DNA of 64,000 bases from an uncultured Paludibaculum sp. (GTDB taxonomy: Bacteria; Acidobacteriota; Terriglobia; Bryobacterales; Bryobacteraceae): contig NZ_OY762267.1 in the NCBI RefSeq assembly GCF_963665245.1, positions 1,364,001 through 1,428,000 on the forward strand. The letters are read 5' to 3'. The notes under the pieces are model-generated. The model did no database searches and was not told the origin of the DNA. It saw nothing but the letters and a program-made list of their open reading frames with translations. This document shows positions 1-8,250 of the stretch, piece by piece (position 1 is the stretch's first letter; each line of letters starts with the position of its first letter). The translations under genes and the position numbers were made by a program.

Positions 1-393
1 CTCGATTCGCTGCGAGCCTGTGTCGCCCAGCACCAGCCCTTTCATAAAGAACGTGAGTTCCCAACCAGCGATGAAGACGATGTTCGGGGACTTCAGGCGC
101 AGAGCTTCGGCGGCCTTCGCGCATTCCGAGAAGTAGGCGAGAGTCTGCTGCTCGTCGGCGTCGTGGTAGCCGGGTCCGAACCAGACCTCCAATCCCCGCT
201 CCAGTGCGAACTCAGAGGCTATAACCAGCCGGTCGAGGTCTCTGCCGATGATTCGAATCGCGTTGCAGTGCAGGTCGTTCCGGATGATCTCGATCTCGCG
301 GCGCACAATGCCCGGATCGAAATGGGGCCGCGACGGCCGCGCCTCGCCAAACGGGTAGATGCCGACATCGTAGGTTACGCCTTTGCGATTCAT
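1..393 (-). CDS. TIM-barrel-like hypothetical protein, C-terminus beyond window
   Basis: The open frame starts at ATG 391-393 and runs off the left edge, giving 131 visible residues and no stop. It opens MNRKGVTYDVG and continues with FDPGIVRREIEIIRNDLHCN, then LDRLVIASEFALERGLEVW, the strand-helix rhythm of a (beta/alpha)8 glycosidase-like barrel. I recall proteins with this opening in Actinobacteria and Chloroflexi that are sometimes labelled abortive infection proteins, but I see no evidence for a defence role. The gene is followed upstream by the 3' end of the sigma gene at 504, with 110 bp between them. Coding is clear; function is not known. Confidence 0.8.
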   Translation of the reverse strand, partial: MNRKGVTYDVGIYPFGEARPSRPHFDPGIVRREIEIIRNDLHCNAIRIIGRDLDRLVIASEFALERGLEVWFGPGYHDADEQQTLAYFSECAKAAEALRLKSPNIVFIAGWELTFFMKGLVLGDTGSQRIE

Positions 394-503
394 TCGTTGT
401 CATCCGGCTTTCCCGGGAATTCGTACCTCTGCGCCCAGCCTAGCATCGGTCATCACGGTTCGTGAAGTAAAACCAGCGCCGGAAGGCGCCTCGCGCGGAC
501 ACC

Positions 504-1400
504 TCACGCGCGAGGCGTACGTGGCCCCAGGAAACGCAGCCGCCCGGCGTCGGCATGAAAGAACACGCGGTGAATGCGGCCCTCCGCGATGCCCAGCAGC
601 AGGGCGGCGAAGGGTACATCCCTTTCGTAGAAGACCAGGGCCGGCTGGCCATTCAGTTCGTGAAGTTCAGACTCCAGCACCGCCCGCCCCGCGGTCGCCA
701 CAACAAACGAAGCGATATTCCGAGCGCCCTCGAGCGGAGCCTGCAGGTTCCGGATTCCTCCTGCCCGCCGGCCCGCCGCCCCGCCATCGGTGATCATCAG
801 GGCATCCGCGGCCAACATCGAAACCAGCGAGTCGAGATCACCCGACCTGGCTGCCCGGGTAAACGCCTCCAACATGCGGCGATGCGTCTCGTCAGAGGCG
901 GCGAACATTCGCTTCTCCGCTGCCACATTCTGCCGCGCCCGCTCGAGCATCTTCCGGCAGGCAGCTTCCGTCTTGCCCACCAGACCCGAGATCTCCTTGT
1001 AGTCGAAATCGAAGACATCGCGCAGCAGCAGAATCGCGCGCTCCGCGGCGGTCAGCCGTTGCAGCACCACGAGAAAAGCCATGGAGACCTGGTCGAGTAG
1101 TTCGACCCGCCCGATGCCCCCGGCATCTAGATCGACAGGTTCCGGCAGACGGTCGCCGCGGCTCTCCTCACGGCGTGTCGTGGCCGAGTTGAGCTCGTTG
1201 AGGCAAAGCCGTGTGACGAGCGTCACGAGATAGGCGCGCGGCGAGTCCACCTCCACCTGGCGGCCGGTCCAGCGCAGCCAGGCCTCCTGCACCATATCCT
1301 CGGCCCGCCCCAGGTCGCCAAGCATGCGGTAAGCATGTGCGACGAGCAAGGCCCGTTGCGATTCAAAGGCAGCGAGATCAGCGTTGGGGGAATGGCTCAT
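504..1400 (-). CDS. ECF sigma factor, ECF41/SigJ type with SnoaL-like C-terminal domain
   Basis: Alternative sigma factor that redirects RNA polymerase. Of 298 residues, the first ~70 form region 2 (AHAYRMLGDLGRAEDMVQEA), a linker carries the LPEPV motif typical of SigJ/ECF41 proteins, and region 4 lies around residues 110-165 (AERAILLLRDVFDFDYKEI). The last ~120 residues form a SnoaL/NTF2-like domain (LVSMLAADALMITDGG), which in ECF41 regulates the sigma in place of an anti-sigma factor. A strong GGAGGTG ribosome site lies about 10 nt before ATG 1398-1400. The gene follows the epimerase-like gene on the same strand after 62 nt, the standard ECF41 neighbourhood (carboxymuconolactone decarboxylase, oxidoreductase or epimerase). 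No anti-sigma gene is visible. Confidence 0.93.
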   Translation of the reverse strand: MSHSPNADLAAFESQRALLVAHAYRMLGDLGRAEDMVQEAWLRWTGRQVEVDSPRAYLVTLVTRLCLNELNSATTRREESRGDRLPEPVDLDAGGIGRVELLDQVSMAFLVVLQRLTAAERAILLLRDVFDFDYKEISGLVGKTEAACRKMLERARQNVAAEKRMFAASDETHRRMLEAFTRAARSGDLDSLVSMLAADALMITDGGAAGRRAGGIRNLQAPLEGARNIASFVVATAGRAVLESELHELNGQPALVFYERDVPFAALLLGIAEGRIHRVFFHADAGRLRFLGPRTPRA

Positions 1401-1447
1401 CAGAACGGTTTCACCTCCATATCAGTACGGTAGTTGCTAAGGAAGGG

Positions 1448-1457
1448 CTGTATACAG
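1448..1457. promoter_or_regulatory. Perfect 10-bp palindrome upstream of the ECF41 gene
   Basis: CTGTATACAG lies in the 62-nt gap between the epimerase stop and the sigma start, about 47 bp before the sigma ATG. It could be half of an operator or the tip of a small hairpin. A 10-bp palindrome is also expected now and then by chance, so this is only a candidate. Confidence 0.2.
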
Positions 1458-1462
1458 ACCGT

Positions 1463-2095
1463 TCACGAGGCCACCGCCAAACCCCGAGCTAAGCCGACCA
1501 CTTCGGCCACGTGGGAACCTTGCTCGACCGCATCCACCATGAACGCCGCAACCGATCGGTAAGACATCGCCACACTCCCCTGAGGTAGCGCTCCGCCCAA
1601 CGCGCGAAAGCCTGACTCCGGCGACTGCGTCAGCCGAGGCGGCCGCGCAATCGTCCAAGCCAGACCGCTCGCCCGGACCAGATCCTCCATGGCTCGCAGA
1701 TCGCGAGCGTGATGCCGGAGAAGCCAGCGGAAGAATGCGTAGTACAGTCCCTTGGCCGGGAAGAGCACGGCGGCGGAAACAACAGTCAAACGAGCCACGC
1801 CGCTGACCCGCATGGCCTCGATGGTTGCGCGCGCGCAATCCGTCAACAATGTGCTGGGGCGGAATGCCTCCCGCGGATGAGGACCGATCGCGGAAAGCAC
1901 CGCGTCGTGGCCGGGCAGTGCGGCCGCGATGGCCTCCCATCGGAGCGGATCTCCGCGAACCACACTGAGGGATCCGCCGGCACTCAGCTTCTGGGGCGAC
2001 CGCGCAAACGCGGTCACCGCATGTCCTCGCTTGCGGGCGATGTCAATGATCTCTCTACCCGTCCTGCCTGTGGCGCCGATCACAAAGAGTCTCAT
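1463..2095 (-). CDS. NAD(P)-binding epimerase/reductase-like protein (atypical SDR)
   Basis: A 210-residue Rossmann protein. I place the start at ATG 2093-2095 because MRLFVIGATGRTGREI is the canonical first strand and GxxGxxG dinucleotide loop; the longer frame to 2137 would run across the promoter-like TGTCACA. AGAGGG abuts the start codon. Later parts (VVRGDPLRWEAIAAAL, AVLSAIGPHPREAF) match the NAD(P)H-binding atypical short-chain dehydrogenase group that includes NmrA/YwnB-like proteins. It sits directly before the ECF41 sigma gene, so it is the likely epimerase-type partner that ECF41 factors are known to control. The substrate cannot be predicted. Confidence 0.88.
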   Translation of the reverse strand: MRLFVIGATGRTGREIIDIARKRGHAVTAFARSPQKLSAGGSLSVVRGDPLRWEAIAAALPGHDAVLSAIGPHPREAFRPSTLLTDCARATIEAMRVSGVARLTVVSAAVLFPAKGLYYAFFRWLLRHHARDLRAMEDLVRASGLAWTIARPPRLTQSPESGFRALGGALPQGSVAMSYRSVAAFMVDAVEQGSHVAEVVGLARGLAVAS

Positions 2096-2104
2096 ACCCT
2101 CTGA

Positions 2105-2131
2105 GACCAGGTGGTCCTTCCGTTTGTGACA
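2105..2131 (-). promoter_or_regulatory. Candidate ECF41-type promoter
   Basis: Reading the minus strand, TGTCACA (2131-2125) is followed after 16 nt by GGTC (2108-2105). The ECF41 consensus I recall is TGTCACA, 16-17 nt, CGTC, so the -35 part is perfect and the -10 part matches 3 of 4. It lies just upstream of the epimerase-like partner gene. A start site 6-8 nt below the -10 would fall almost on the ATG at 2095, implying a leaderless or nearly leaderless message; that is the weak point of this call. Confidence 0.5.
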
Positions 2132-2161
2132 TCGCACACCAGGCGTCCGACAAAGCTCCTC

Positions 2162-3424
2162 CTAGCCACCGGTCTTCGCCGAGTTTTCTCTCAGGCGCGC
2201 CGCTTGCGTCACCAGATAGTTGCGCTCCGGTTGGCTGGTTGTCCGGCCAGCTGCGATCTGGTAGCTTTCAATCGCCGGTTGAATGCGACCAGCCATCTCC
2301 AGCAGATGGGCGCGAACGGCGTCCAAACGGTGGTGCCCCGCCAGTCGCCCGTCAGTGGCCAGAGTCTCCAGCAGTTCAAGCCCCTTGGCCGGCCCGTGCA
2401 CCATGGCATTGGCAACCGCATAGTTGAGCTCGACCATGGGATTGTCCGACATGCGCCGCAGCAGGTCGTACAGCGCCAGAATCTGCGGCCAATCCGTGGC
2501 CTCTACATGGGCCGCCTCGTCATGCACAGCGGCCACGGCCGCCTGGAGTTGATATGGGCCGATCGCACCGCGGGTCAAGGCGGATGTGAGGAGAGCGACA
2601 CCCTCGGAGATGCGCGTCTGGTCCCATAGCGTCCGGTCCTGCTGCGCCAGCGGGATCAGCTCACCGTCCGACCCCGTACGCGCCACGCGACGGGCATCCG
2701 TCAGCAGCATCAGCGCGAGCAACCCCGTTACCTCGGCATCGTCCGGCAACAGATCGTGAACCCCGCGCGTCAGCCGGATCGCCTCCTGTGAGAGTTCGCA
2801 GCGCTGCAATTCCAGGCCATCACTGCTGGTGTAGCCCTCATTGAAGATCAGGTAGAGCACGTGCAGAACGCTGCGCAGCCGCTGCGACCGCTCCTCGTGG
2901 CCGGGTAGGCCGAATGGGACGCCCGAAGATCGGATGCTCTGTTTGGCCCGGCTGATGCGCTGGGCCATCGTCGACTCCGGAACCAGGAACGCGTGGGCGA
3001 TCTCAGCCGTGGTCAGGCCACCCACCGCACGCAACGTGAGCGCGATGGCCGACGCCGGTGTCAACGCCGGATGGCAGCACATGAACAGCAGGATCAGCGT
3101 GTCGTCCTTGTCAAAGCCGGAATCCAGCTCGACAGGCAGCGCTGCGACATCGGAATGAAAGGCGGCGTCCGTCTCCCTCCGGCGTCGCGCCGACTCGCTC
3201 CGCTGATGGTCCGTCATGCGCCGGCATGCCACCTGAATCAGCCAGGCGCGAGGATTTCCGGGCACTCCCTCGTTGGGCCACTGGCAGGAGGCTGCAATCA
3301 GCGCCTCCTGCACGGCGTCTTCCGCCGCGTTGAAGTCCCGATGGCGGCGGATGACGGCGCCGAGCACCAGTGGCGTAAGCTCGCGCAGCAGACGTTCGGT
3401 GTCGTCATCCCAAAATTCAGGCAT
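2162..3424 (-). CDS. ECF sigma factor, ECF42 type (DUF6596, TPR-like C-terminal extension)
   Basis: A 420-residue sigma factor, about twice the usual ECF length. Region 2 (residues ~20-90) contains AAEDAVQEALIAA and NPRAWLIQVACRRMTDHQR; region 4 (~105-175) contains LTLRAVGGLTTAEIAHAFLVPESTMAQRISRAK. The remaining ~240 residues are helical and end in TPR-like repeats (AVANAMVHGPAKGLELLETL, AHLLEMAGRIQPAIESYQIA), as in ECF42 factors. Its ATG at 3422-3424 shares one base with the TGA of the YCII gene, so the two are translationally coupled. ECF42 genes are known to be linked to DGPF/YCII proteins, which fits this context exactly. No anti-sigma gene is present. Confidence 0.93.
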   Translation of the reverse strand: MPEFWDDDTERLLRELTPLVLGAVIRRHRDFNAAEDAVQEALIAASCQWPNEGVPGNPRAWLIQVACRRMTDHQRSESARRRRETDAAFHSDVAALPVELDSGFDKDDTLILLFMCCHPALTPASAIALTLRAVGGLTTAEIAHAFLVPESTMAQRISRAKQSIRSSGVPFGLPGHEERSQRLRSVLHVLYLIFNEGYTSSDGLELQRCELSQEAIRLTRGVHDLLPDDAEVTGLLALMLLTDARRVARTGSDGELIPLAQQDRTLWDQTRISEGVALLTSALTRGAIGPYQLQAAVAAVHDEAAHVEATDWPQILALYDLLRRMSDNPMVELNYAVANAMVHGPAKGLELLETLATDGRLAGHHRLDAVRAHLLEMAGRIQPAIESYQIAAGRTTSQPERNYLVTQAARLRENSAKTGG

Positions 3425-3825
3425 CAGACAAAGTCCGGCGGCGGCCCGCTCATCACCTGCCGCACTTCGATGGGTATGTTCAGCGGCACTCCACCCGGCC
3501 CAGGCGCCGCCGAGGCACGGGCTGCAATGGCGTACGCCCGCTCAGTGGTCTCGACCGACACGATCCAGTAGCCCGCCAGGAACTCCTTCGACTCGGGAAA
3601 CACGCCATCGGTGATCGGCGCCCCGTCCTTGCCCGCCCGCACGATCTTCGCCTGCTCGGGTCCGGCCAGCCCCTCGGCGGATACAAGTTCCCCCGATTCG
3701 CGCAGTTCCTTGTTCAGGTTCATCATGAACGCGATATGCGCCTGGATGTCCTGCTTGGGCCAGGTGGTGATGGGATCGAAATCCGTGTTCTGCTTGCTCA
3801 TCATCATCATCAGGATGTATTTCAT
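3424..3825 (-). CDS. YCII/DGPF-domain protein, partner of the ECF42 sigma
   Basis: A 133-residue cytosolic protein of the YCII-related (DGPF) family. I chose ATG 3823-3825 (MKYILMMMMSKQ), the usual first strand of the family, preceded by AAAGGAGC; the frame stays open further upstream but that part crosses the promoter. The middle reads FMMNLNKELRESGELVSAEGL and the end DGVFPESKEFLAGYWIVSVE, with the typical GP/GYW-containing ferredoxin-like fold. Family members are small, of unknown chemistry, and regularly co-transcribed with ECF42 factors. The stop overlaps the sigma start by one base. Confidence 0.92.
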   Translation of the reverse strand: MKYILMMMMSKQNTDFDPITTWPKQDIQAHIAFMMNLNKELRESGELVSAEGLAGPEQAKIVRAGKDGAPITDGVFPESKEFLAGYWIVSVETTERAYAIAARASAAPGPGGVPLNIPIEVRQVMSGPPPDFV

Positions 3826-3881
3826 ACCGGTGCTCCAGCTCCTTTCGATTTTCGCACTCAACTGTGCGGATTCATGAGTAA

Positions 3882-3908
3882 GTCGGAGCGATCGCAGCGT
3901 TCTCGACA
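3882..3908 (-). promoter_or_regulatory. Candidate ECF42-type promoter
   Basis: On the minus strand TGTCGA (3908-3903) is followed after 17 nt by CGAC (3885-3882). The published ECF42 motif as I recall it is TGTCGA at -35 and CGAC or CGTC at -10, so both parts match perfectly. A start around 3875 would leave a leader of about 50 nt before the YCII gene, and the transcript would include the sigma itself, giving positive autoregulation. Confidence 0.65.
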
Positions 3909-4107
3909 TCAAGGCGGGGAAAAAAACCGAGAATCCCGTGAAGGTCGGTCGATGAGGAGCGGGCAGGTTCGCGCGGCCTGCCATGCCCTCTTCTTTGCCC
4001 ATTATTCGCCTTCAGATAGGGCAATGGCGCGGGCGCAGAACACGCACACAAGCTACAAGCATCTATCGCATCGAAGAGGAGTCGTGCGACAGCCGGGCGT
4101 CCGAGTC

Positions 4108-4323
4108 CTAGCGACGGACGCTGACCGCGGTTTCGGCCAGTTCATAGCCTTCGTCCTGCGCGGTCTGCAGCGCCAGCGAGTGCAGCGCGGCTTCATCCGC
4201 ATTCTGTGGCGTGCCCTTGCACGTCCGCCTCACCGCTTCCCCGCCCACCTGGATTCGGACGACCCAGGTCTTCTTGTCGGTATCCCAAAACACCTCGGCG
4301 GCATTTGCTCGTACCATGCACAC
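4108..4323 (-). CDS. Small conserved-looking hypothetical protein
   Basis: A 71-residue frame beginning with GTG at 4321-4323 or, two codons later, ATG at 4315-4317. The protein (VFWDTDKKTWVVRIQVGGEA, then a helical second half) reads like a compact alpha/beta fold rather than a shadow ORF: hydrophobic and charged residues alternate and no other long frame competes. No ribosome site is obvious. I do not recognise the family. The 283 bp between it and the YCII start contain the ECF42 promoter candidate and nothing else I can name. Confidence 0.6.
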   Translation of the reverse strand: MCMVRANAAEVFWDTDKKTWVVRIQVGGEAVRRTCKGTPQNADEAALHSLALQTAQDEGYELAETAVSVRR

Positions 4324-4414
4324 ACAGTAACGCCGCTTCGGGCCGGTTTCAAGCGTAATGCGATGCCTGGTCGCGGACCGTGATTCAATCTAGGAAGACG
4401 TCGTACCGGATCCC

Positions 4415-5524
4415 ATGACCATGCACCACCAATTTCTCCATGCCGTGAAGGTTCGCCTGCCCCTGGCAGCCGCGCTTCTCGTCTTGACGGCCGCCTCGTC
4501 GCCGGGGCAATTTGGCACGTTTCATCGACCCGACGGCGCCAATCCTGTCATCTCGCCCCAAAAGGAAACCACCTTTCAATGCCCATTGCGAAAAGCGCTG
4601 GTCCACTGGGAATCGCTGCACACCTTCAACCCGGCCGCCGTCGTGCGCAACGGCAAAGTCTACGTCATCTACCGCGCTGAGGACGACTCTGGCGAAATGA
4701 AGATCGGCATGCACACCTCCCGCCTTGGTCTGGCCGAAAGCACCGATGGGCTGCACTTCACCCGCCGAGCAGAGCCCGTTCTCTTCCCCGATAACGACAC
4801 GGAGCAAGGTCGCGAGTGGGAAGGCGGCGTCGAGGATCCGCGTATCGTTGAGGCCGAGGACGGACGCTACGTCCTTACCTACACGCAGTGGAACCGGCAG
4901 AAGACAGCCGCCGCTATCGCCACTTCCACCGATCTGCTTCATTGGACCAAACACGGTCCAGCTCTCGGCTCCGACATGTCCTACAAGTCCGCTGGCATTG
5001 TCACCAGTCTGGTGAAGGGTCGGCTCATCGCCAAGAAGATCAGGGGCCACTATTGGATGTATTGGGGCGAGGGCACCATCCGCCTGGCGACGTCGGACGA
5101 TCTGGTGCATTGGACGCCCGTCGCTGGTTCGGACGGTCAACCCTTGGCCGTTCTCGACAAACGCGCCGGACGGTTTGACAGCTCGTTCCCTGAGGTCGGC
5201 CCGCCGCCCATCTGGACGCCCAAGGGCATTGTGGTCCTCTACAACGGAAAGAACGCACCGGCCGGAGGCAGCCCGTCGCTGGCGCCTGAAACCTATGCGG
5301 TCGGCCAAGCTCTGTTTGCGCCCGACGACCCGGCCAAGTTGCTGGAACGAACCGAAGATCCAATCTTCAAACCGGAACTGGCCTTCGAGAGAAGCGGCCA
5401 GTATGCCGCCGGCACCACCTTCGCGGAAGGGTTGGTCTACTTCAGGAAGAAATGGTTTCTGTACTACGGCTGTGCCGATTCGTTGGTCGGCGTGGCCGTC
5501 GCAAGTCGAGGACCAAAGCCGTGA
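4415..5524 (+). CDS. Secreted glycoside hydrolase family 130-like protein
   Basis: A 369-residue five-bladed beta-propeller enzyme of the GH130 type, which acts on beta-mannosides by hydrolysis or phosphorolysis. A signal peptide covers residues ~1-31 (LPLAAALLVLTAA). GH130 landmarks follow in order: FNPAA 71-75, YRAEDDSG 86-93, GGVEDPR 137-143 and TYTQ 155-158; in this family the Asp of the VEDPR motif takes part in catalysis. Repeated units such as STDLLHWTKHGPA are propeller blades. Export suggests hydrolysis of extracellular oligosaccharides rather than intracellular phosphorolysis, but that is inference. It stands alone; the nearest plausibly related enzyme is the GH26 at 53664. ATG 4421 is an alternative start. 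Confidence 0.88.
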   Translation: MTMHHQFLHAVKVRLPLAAALLVLTAASSPGQFGTFHRPDGANPVISPQKETTFQCPLRKALVHWESLHTFNPAAVVRNGKVYVIYRAEDDSGEMKIGMHTSRLGLAESTDGLHFTRRAEPVLFPDNDTEQGREWEGGVEDPRIVEAEDGRYVLTYTQWNRQKTAAAIATSTDLLHWTKHGPALGSDMSYKSAGIVTSLVKGRLIAKKIRGHYWMYWGEGTIRLATSDDLVHWTPVAGSDGQPLAVLDKRAGRFDSSFPEVGPPPIWTPKGIVVLYNGKNAPAGGSPSLAPETYAVGQALFAPDDPAKLLERTEDPIFKPELAFERSGQYAAGTTFAEGLVYFRKKWFLYYGCADSLVGVAVASRGPKP

Positions 5525-5628
5525 GCCGCCATTCCGCGGGACAGGATGGAGCTGGCGGAGCGAACGTGAAATATACTCAACTTTGGCGCATCAATTCAAA
5601 AAATGCGTGCTATGCTCAAAAGTGAAGT

Positions 5629-5656
5629 TTGACAGTCTGGCTGATTTAGGCATTTT
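5629..5656 (+). promoter_or_regulatory. Candidate housekeeping promoter for the RRM gene
   Basis: A perfect TTGACA (5629-5634) stands in a comparatively AT-rich stretch about 100 bp before the RNA-binding protein gene; CATTTT follows at 5651-5656 after 16 nt. The -10 match is poor, so the call rests on the -35 box and position. Confidence 0.35.
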
Positions 5657-5731
5657 TCGCATCGTCCGGTTCACCCGCCTTTCCGATCCTGCCCCGATTC
5701 GCTGTCCTGCCAGTTCAGCAAGGAAGACCAA

Positions 5732-6061
5732 ATGAGAAACATTTTTGTTGGAAACCTCACCTTCGGCGCGACCGAAAGTGAAGTCCGTTCACTGTTCGAG
5801 GCTCACGGCACTGTTGATCGCGTCAGCATTGTGACCGATCGCGATACGGGCCGCTCCAAGGGGTTTGGATTCGTCGAGATGAGCAACGACGCCGAAGGCG
5901 ACCGCGCCATTGAGGCATTGAATGGCCGTGATCTGGACGGCCGCAACCTGACGATCAACCAGGCGCGCCCGAAGGAAGAGCGCGGCTTCAGCGGCGGCGG
6001 CGGCGGGCGTGGCAACTACGGTGGCGGCGGCGGTGGCCGCGGCCGCAACGATCGCTACTAA
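5732..6061 (+). CDS. Glycine-rich RRM RNA-binding protein
   Basis: A 109-residue protein with one RNA recognition motif: RNP2 IFVGNL at residues 4-9 and RNP1 KGFGFVEM at 43-50, with the aromatic residues that stack on RNA. A flexible RGG-like glycine/arginine tail occupies residues ~84-109. Bacterial members of this size are abundant cytosolic single-strand RNA binders, often induced by cold, as shown for cyanobacterial Rbp proteins. AAGGAAG precedes the ATG at good spacing. The gene is monocistronic: it has its own upstream region and a strong terminator 24 nt after the stop. Confidence 0.95.
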   Translation: MRNIFVGNLTFGATESEVRSLFEAHGTVDRVSIVTDRDTGRSKGFGFVEMSNDAEGDRAIEALNGRDLDGRNLTINQARPKEERGFSGGGGGRGNYGGGGGGRGRNDRY

Positions 6062-6084
6062 CTCAGTTCAGTAGGAATTGCGGA

Positions 6085-6118
6085 GGACCGGCACCTTACG
6101 GGTGCCGGTCCTTTCGAT
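6085..6118 (+). terminator. Intrinsic terminator after the RRM gene
   Basis: A perfect 11-bp stem (GGACCGGCACC 6085-6095 with GGTGCCGGTCC 6101-6111) around a TTACG loop is followed by TTTCGATTTT. It is the clearest terminator in the window. Confidence 0.9.
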
Positions 6119-6247
6119 TTTCGGACGCACCTCCGAAGCCAGGAGCGAAACTGACTCACGAACGCGGCGTCCAGCATGACTGCGTCGCTACCCCCGGCAC
6201 ACTCAGCCCCCAGGTTTTCGCCCGTCCCACACCGCACTTCGGGAATA

Positions 6248-8248
6248 ATGGTTCGCAGTATGTTCTGTCCCAGACCCAAATGCGGTGCGACCTCAATTCG
6301 CCTCTTGCTCGTTCTGTCGTTCACCGTCCCTTCTTCGATCGCCGCTGCGGCCGCTCCGGCCTGGGTGAGCGGACAGCCCATCCCTGTCGGCTCGCCGGAT
6401 CGTCGGGGACCGCTCGGCGTCGGCCTGACAAGCTACCCCGTGGGTTGGGCTAATGTCACGAACGCAACCCATCCCGACCTCTTTGCCGTCGCGGGCCGGC
6501 TGAGCTTCCCGACAGGGCTATTTTTCTATCCCTGGAGGAGCGTCACATCGGAAGGAATCCCGGTCTTCGGCAACCGCATCGAGGTCGCGACACCCATCGA
6601 AGCCGGCACCATGCCCATCTGCACGGTGGTTCAGGCCAACGGCTCCGTTTGGGGATTCTTCCTATGGAAGAGCGAAATCGTCGTGGCCGAACTGGACAAG
6701 GACAAGCGCAAGTTCGTCGAATCGAGCCGCATCGCCCTTGCAGGGTTGCCGCGGGATCCCAGTGCCATCTCCGCGCTGCCCCAACCTGGCGGCCGCTGGA
6801 ACTTCGTTCTCAGCGTGTCCGACGGCAACAACGCGCCACCGCCCGGAGCGGGCAGCCGTCACGCCGAGTTCGTCCCCTACGACGGCGCCGGCATCTGGCG
6901 CGGAGGCACGCCCCGGTTCTCCCTGTGGTCCGTCATACAGGGAACGCCGCCCCAGCGCCTCACACGGCCCGGCGAAGAGATCCTCTGGACTGCGGGCACG
7001 TTGTCCAGCGGCAGTTTCGGACCCGGCCACGAAACTTCAGTCCTTAGCGGCTCCTGGTTCGGTGACATCTACTACTACCGGAATGCCGACAGGAATGGAG
7101 TCTCACTCGAAGCTCGGCGCCATGCTGTCGACGAAGAGGGCGTCGCGCTGCGCAACCCGATCGCCGGAACTTACCCCGTGGCCTATCCAAACCGCGCGAC
7201 CCAAGGATCCGACATCATTGCCGGTGGCGAGGGTGCTCTGCAGATCTACCGGTTCACCGGCCGCTTCAATGCCGAAGGCAGCCCCGTGTTCCGTCAGCCG
7301 GCCCCTGTGCTCCAGCAGGACGCCGACCTCTTCGCCGGCAGCCTTTCGGTCCCGACCGTCGTCGATTGGGATGGCGATGGAGTCCTCGATATCGTGGCCG
7401 GCAACTCGGAGGGCCGCATTCTCTTCTTCCGCAATCAAGGTTCCAATCGGGCCCCTGCCATGGCAGCGGCGGTCCCGCTCTCGGCCGGTGGCCGTGAGAT
7501 CCATGTGGAGCCAGGCTACAAAGGCGACATCCAGGGCCCCGGAGAGGCTCGCTGGGGCTACATCTCTCCGAACGTATTCGACTGGAATGGGGACGGGTTG
7601 CCGGACATCCTCACCAGCGACTCCACGGCGCGCCACTACGTGTATCTGAACCACGGCACGCGCCGCGCTCCCAAGCTGGACCACGATCGCACACTCTATC
7701 TCGACGGCCTCGACCTGCATGGCACCTGGCGCGTCCGGCCCGGAATCGCCAAGCTGGACGGTCGCACTGCGTACGTAGCGCTTGATGATCAGGACGAATT
7801 CCATCTCTACTGGCGGCGAGACAACTTCAACCTTGCGGATGGCGGCAAGCTTCACATGGAAGACGGCACGCCCATCCGATCGAACTTCCTCTCCGCCGGC
7901 GGGACAGGACGCTCGAAAATCGAACTCGTCGACTGGGACGGCGACGGAGTGACCGACCTTCTGGTGGGCACCCCGAAGCACCACTCCATCCCGAATCCCA
8001 AGACCGGACTACCTCGTGCGCTCGGCCTTCCGGGAACGATGGTGTTGTTCCTGAAGAATGTCGGTAGCAACCACGAGCCCAAATTCCGATTCCCCGTGGG
8101 CCTGAAACACAACGGCGAAAACATCTATCTGGGCCACCATGAAATTGGAGCGTCGTCGGGACTCCTCGGCCCTGGCCGTGGCATGAACCTCGTCGTGTCG
8201 CGCGAAGACGGACGCCTGTTCTTCTTCCAACGCGAAAAGATGGAGTAG
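6248..8248 (+). CDS. Secreted FG-GAP/VCBS-repeat protein
   Basis: A 666-residue exported protein from ATG 6248 (the frame is open from 6176). A signal peptide ends near the Ala-rich SIAAAAAPAWV. The C-terminal two thirds carry FG-GAP/VCBS propeller blades with calcium-loop motifs DWDGDGVLDIVAGN, DWNGDGLPDILTSD and DWDGDGVTDLLVGT. Such propellers bind ligands or surfaces; I see no separate catalytic domain. It follows the RRM terminator and is probably transcribed alone. The exact start is uncertain because two more in-frame ATGs lie close by. Confidence 0.85.
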   Translation: MVRSMFCPRPKCGATSIRLLLVLSFTVPSSIAAAAAPAWVSGQPIPVGSPDRRGPLGVGLTSYPVGWANVTNATHPDLFAVAGRLSFPTGLFFYPWRSVTSEGIPVFGNRIEVATPIEAGTMPICTVVQANGSVWGFFLWKSEIVVAELDKDKRKFVESSRIALAGLPRDPSAISALPQPGGRWNFVLSVSDGNNAPPPGAGSRHAEFVPYDGAGIWRGGTPRFSLWSVIQGTPPQRLTRPGEEILWTAGTLSSGSFGPGHETSVLSGSWFGDIYYYRNADRNGVSLEARRHAVDEEGVALRNPIAGTYPVAYPNRATQGSDIIAGGEGALQIYRFTGRFNAEGSPVFRQPAPVLQQDADLFAGSLSVPTVVDWDGDGVLDIVAGNSEGRILFFRNQGSNRAPAMAAAVPLSAGGREIHVEPGYKGDIQGPGEARWGYISPNVFDWNGDGLPDILTSDSTARHYVYLNHGTRRAPKLDHDRTLYLDGLDLHGTWRVRPGIAKLDGRTAYVALDDQDEFHLYWRRDNFNLADGGKLHMEDGTPIRSNFLSAGGTGRSKIELVDWDGDGVTDLLVGTPKHHSIPNPKTGLPRALGLPGTMVLFLKNVGSNHEPKFRFPVGLKHNGENIYLGHHEIGASSGLLGPGRGMNLVVSREDGRLFFFQREKME

Positions 8249-8250
8249 CC

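Noticed and set aside
1..393. Phage defence gene (abortive infection label)
   Set aside because: That label on similar proteins is weakly founded; no defence neighbours are visible.
4385..5308. 307-codon minus-strand frame
   Set aside because: Antisense to the GH130 gene and without family features.
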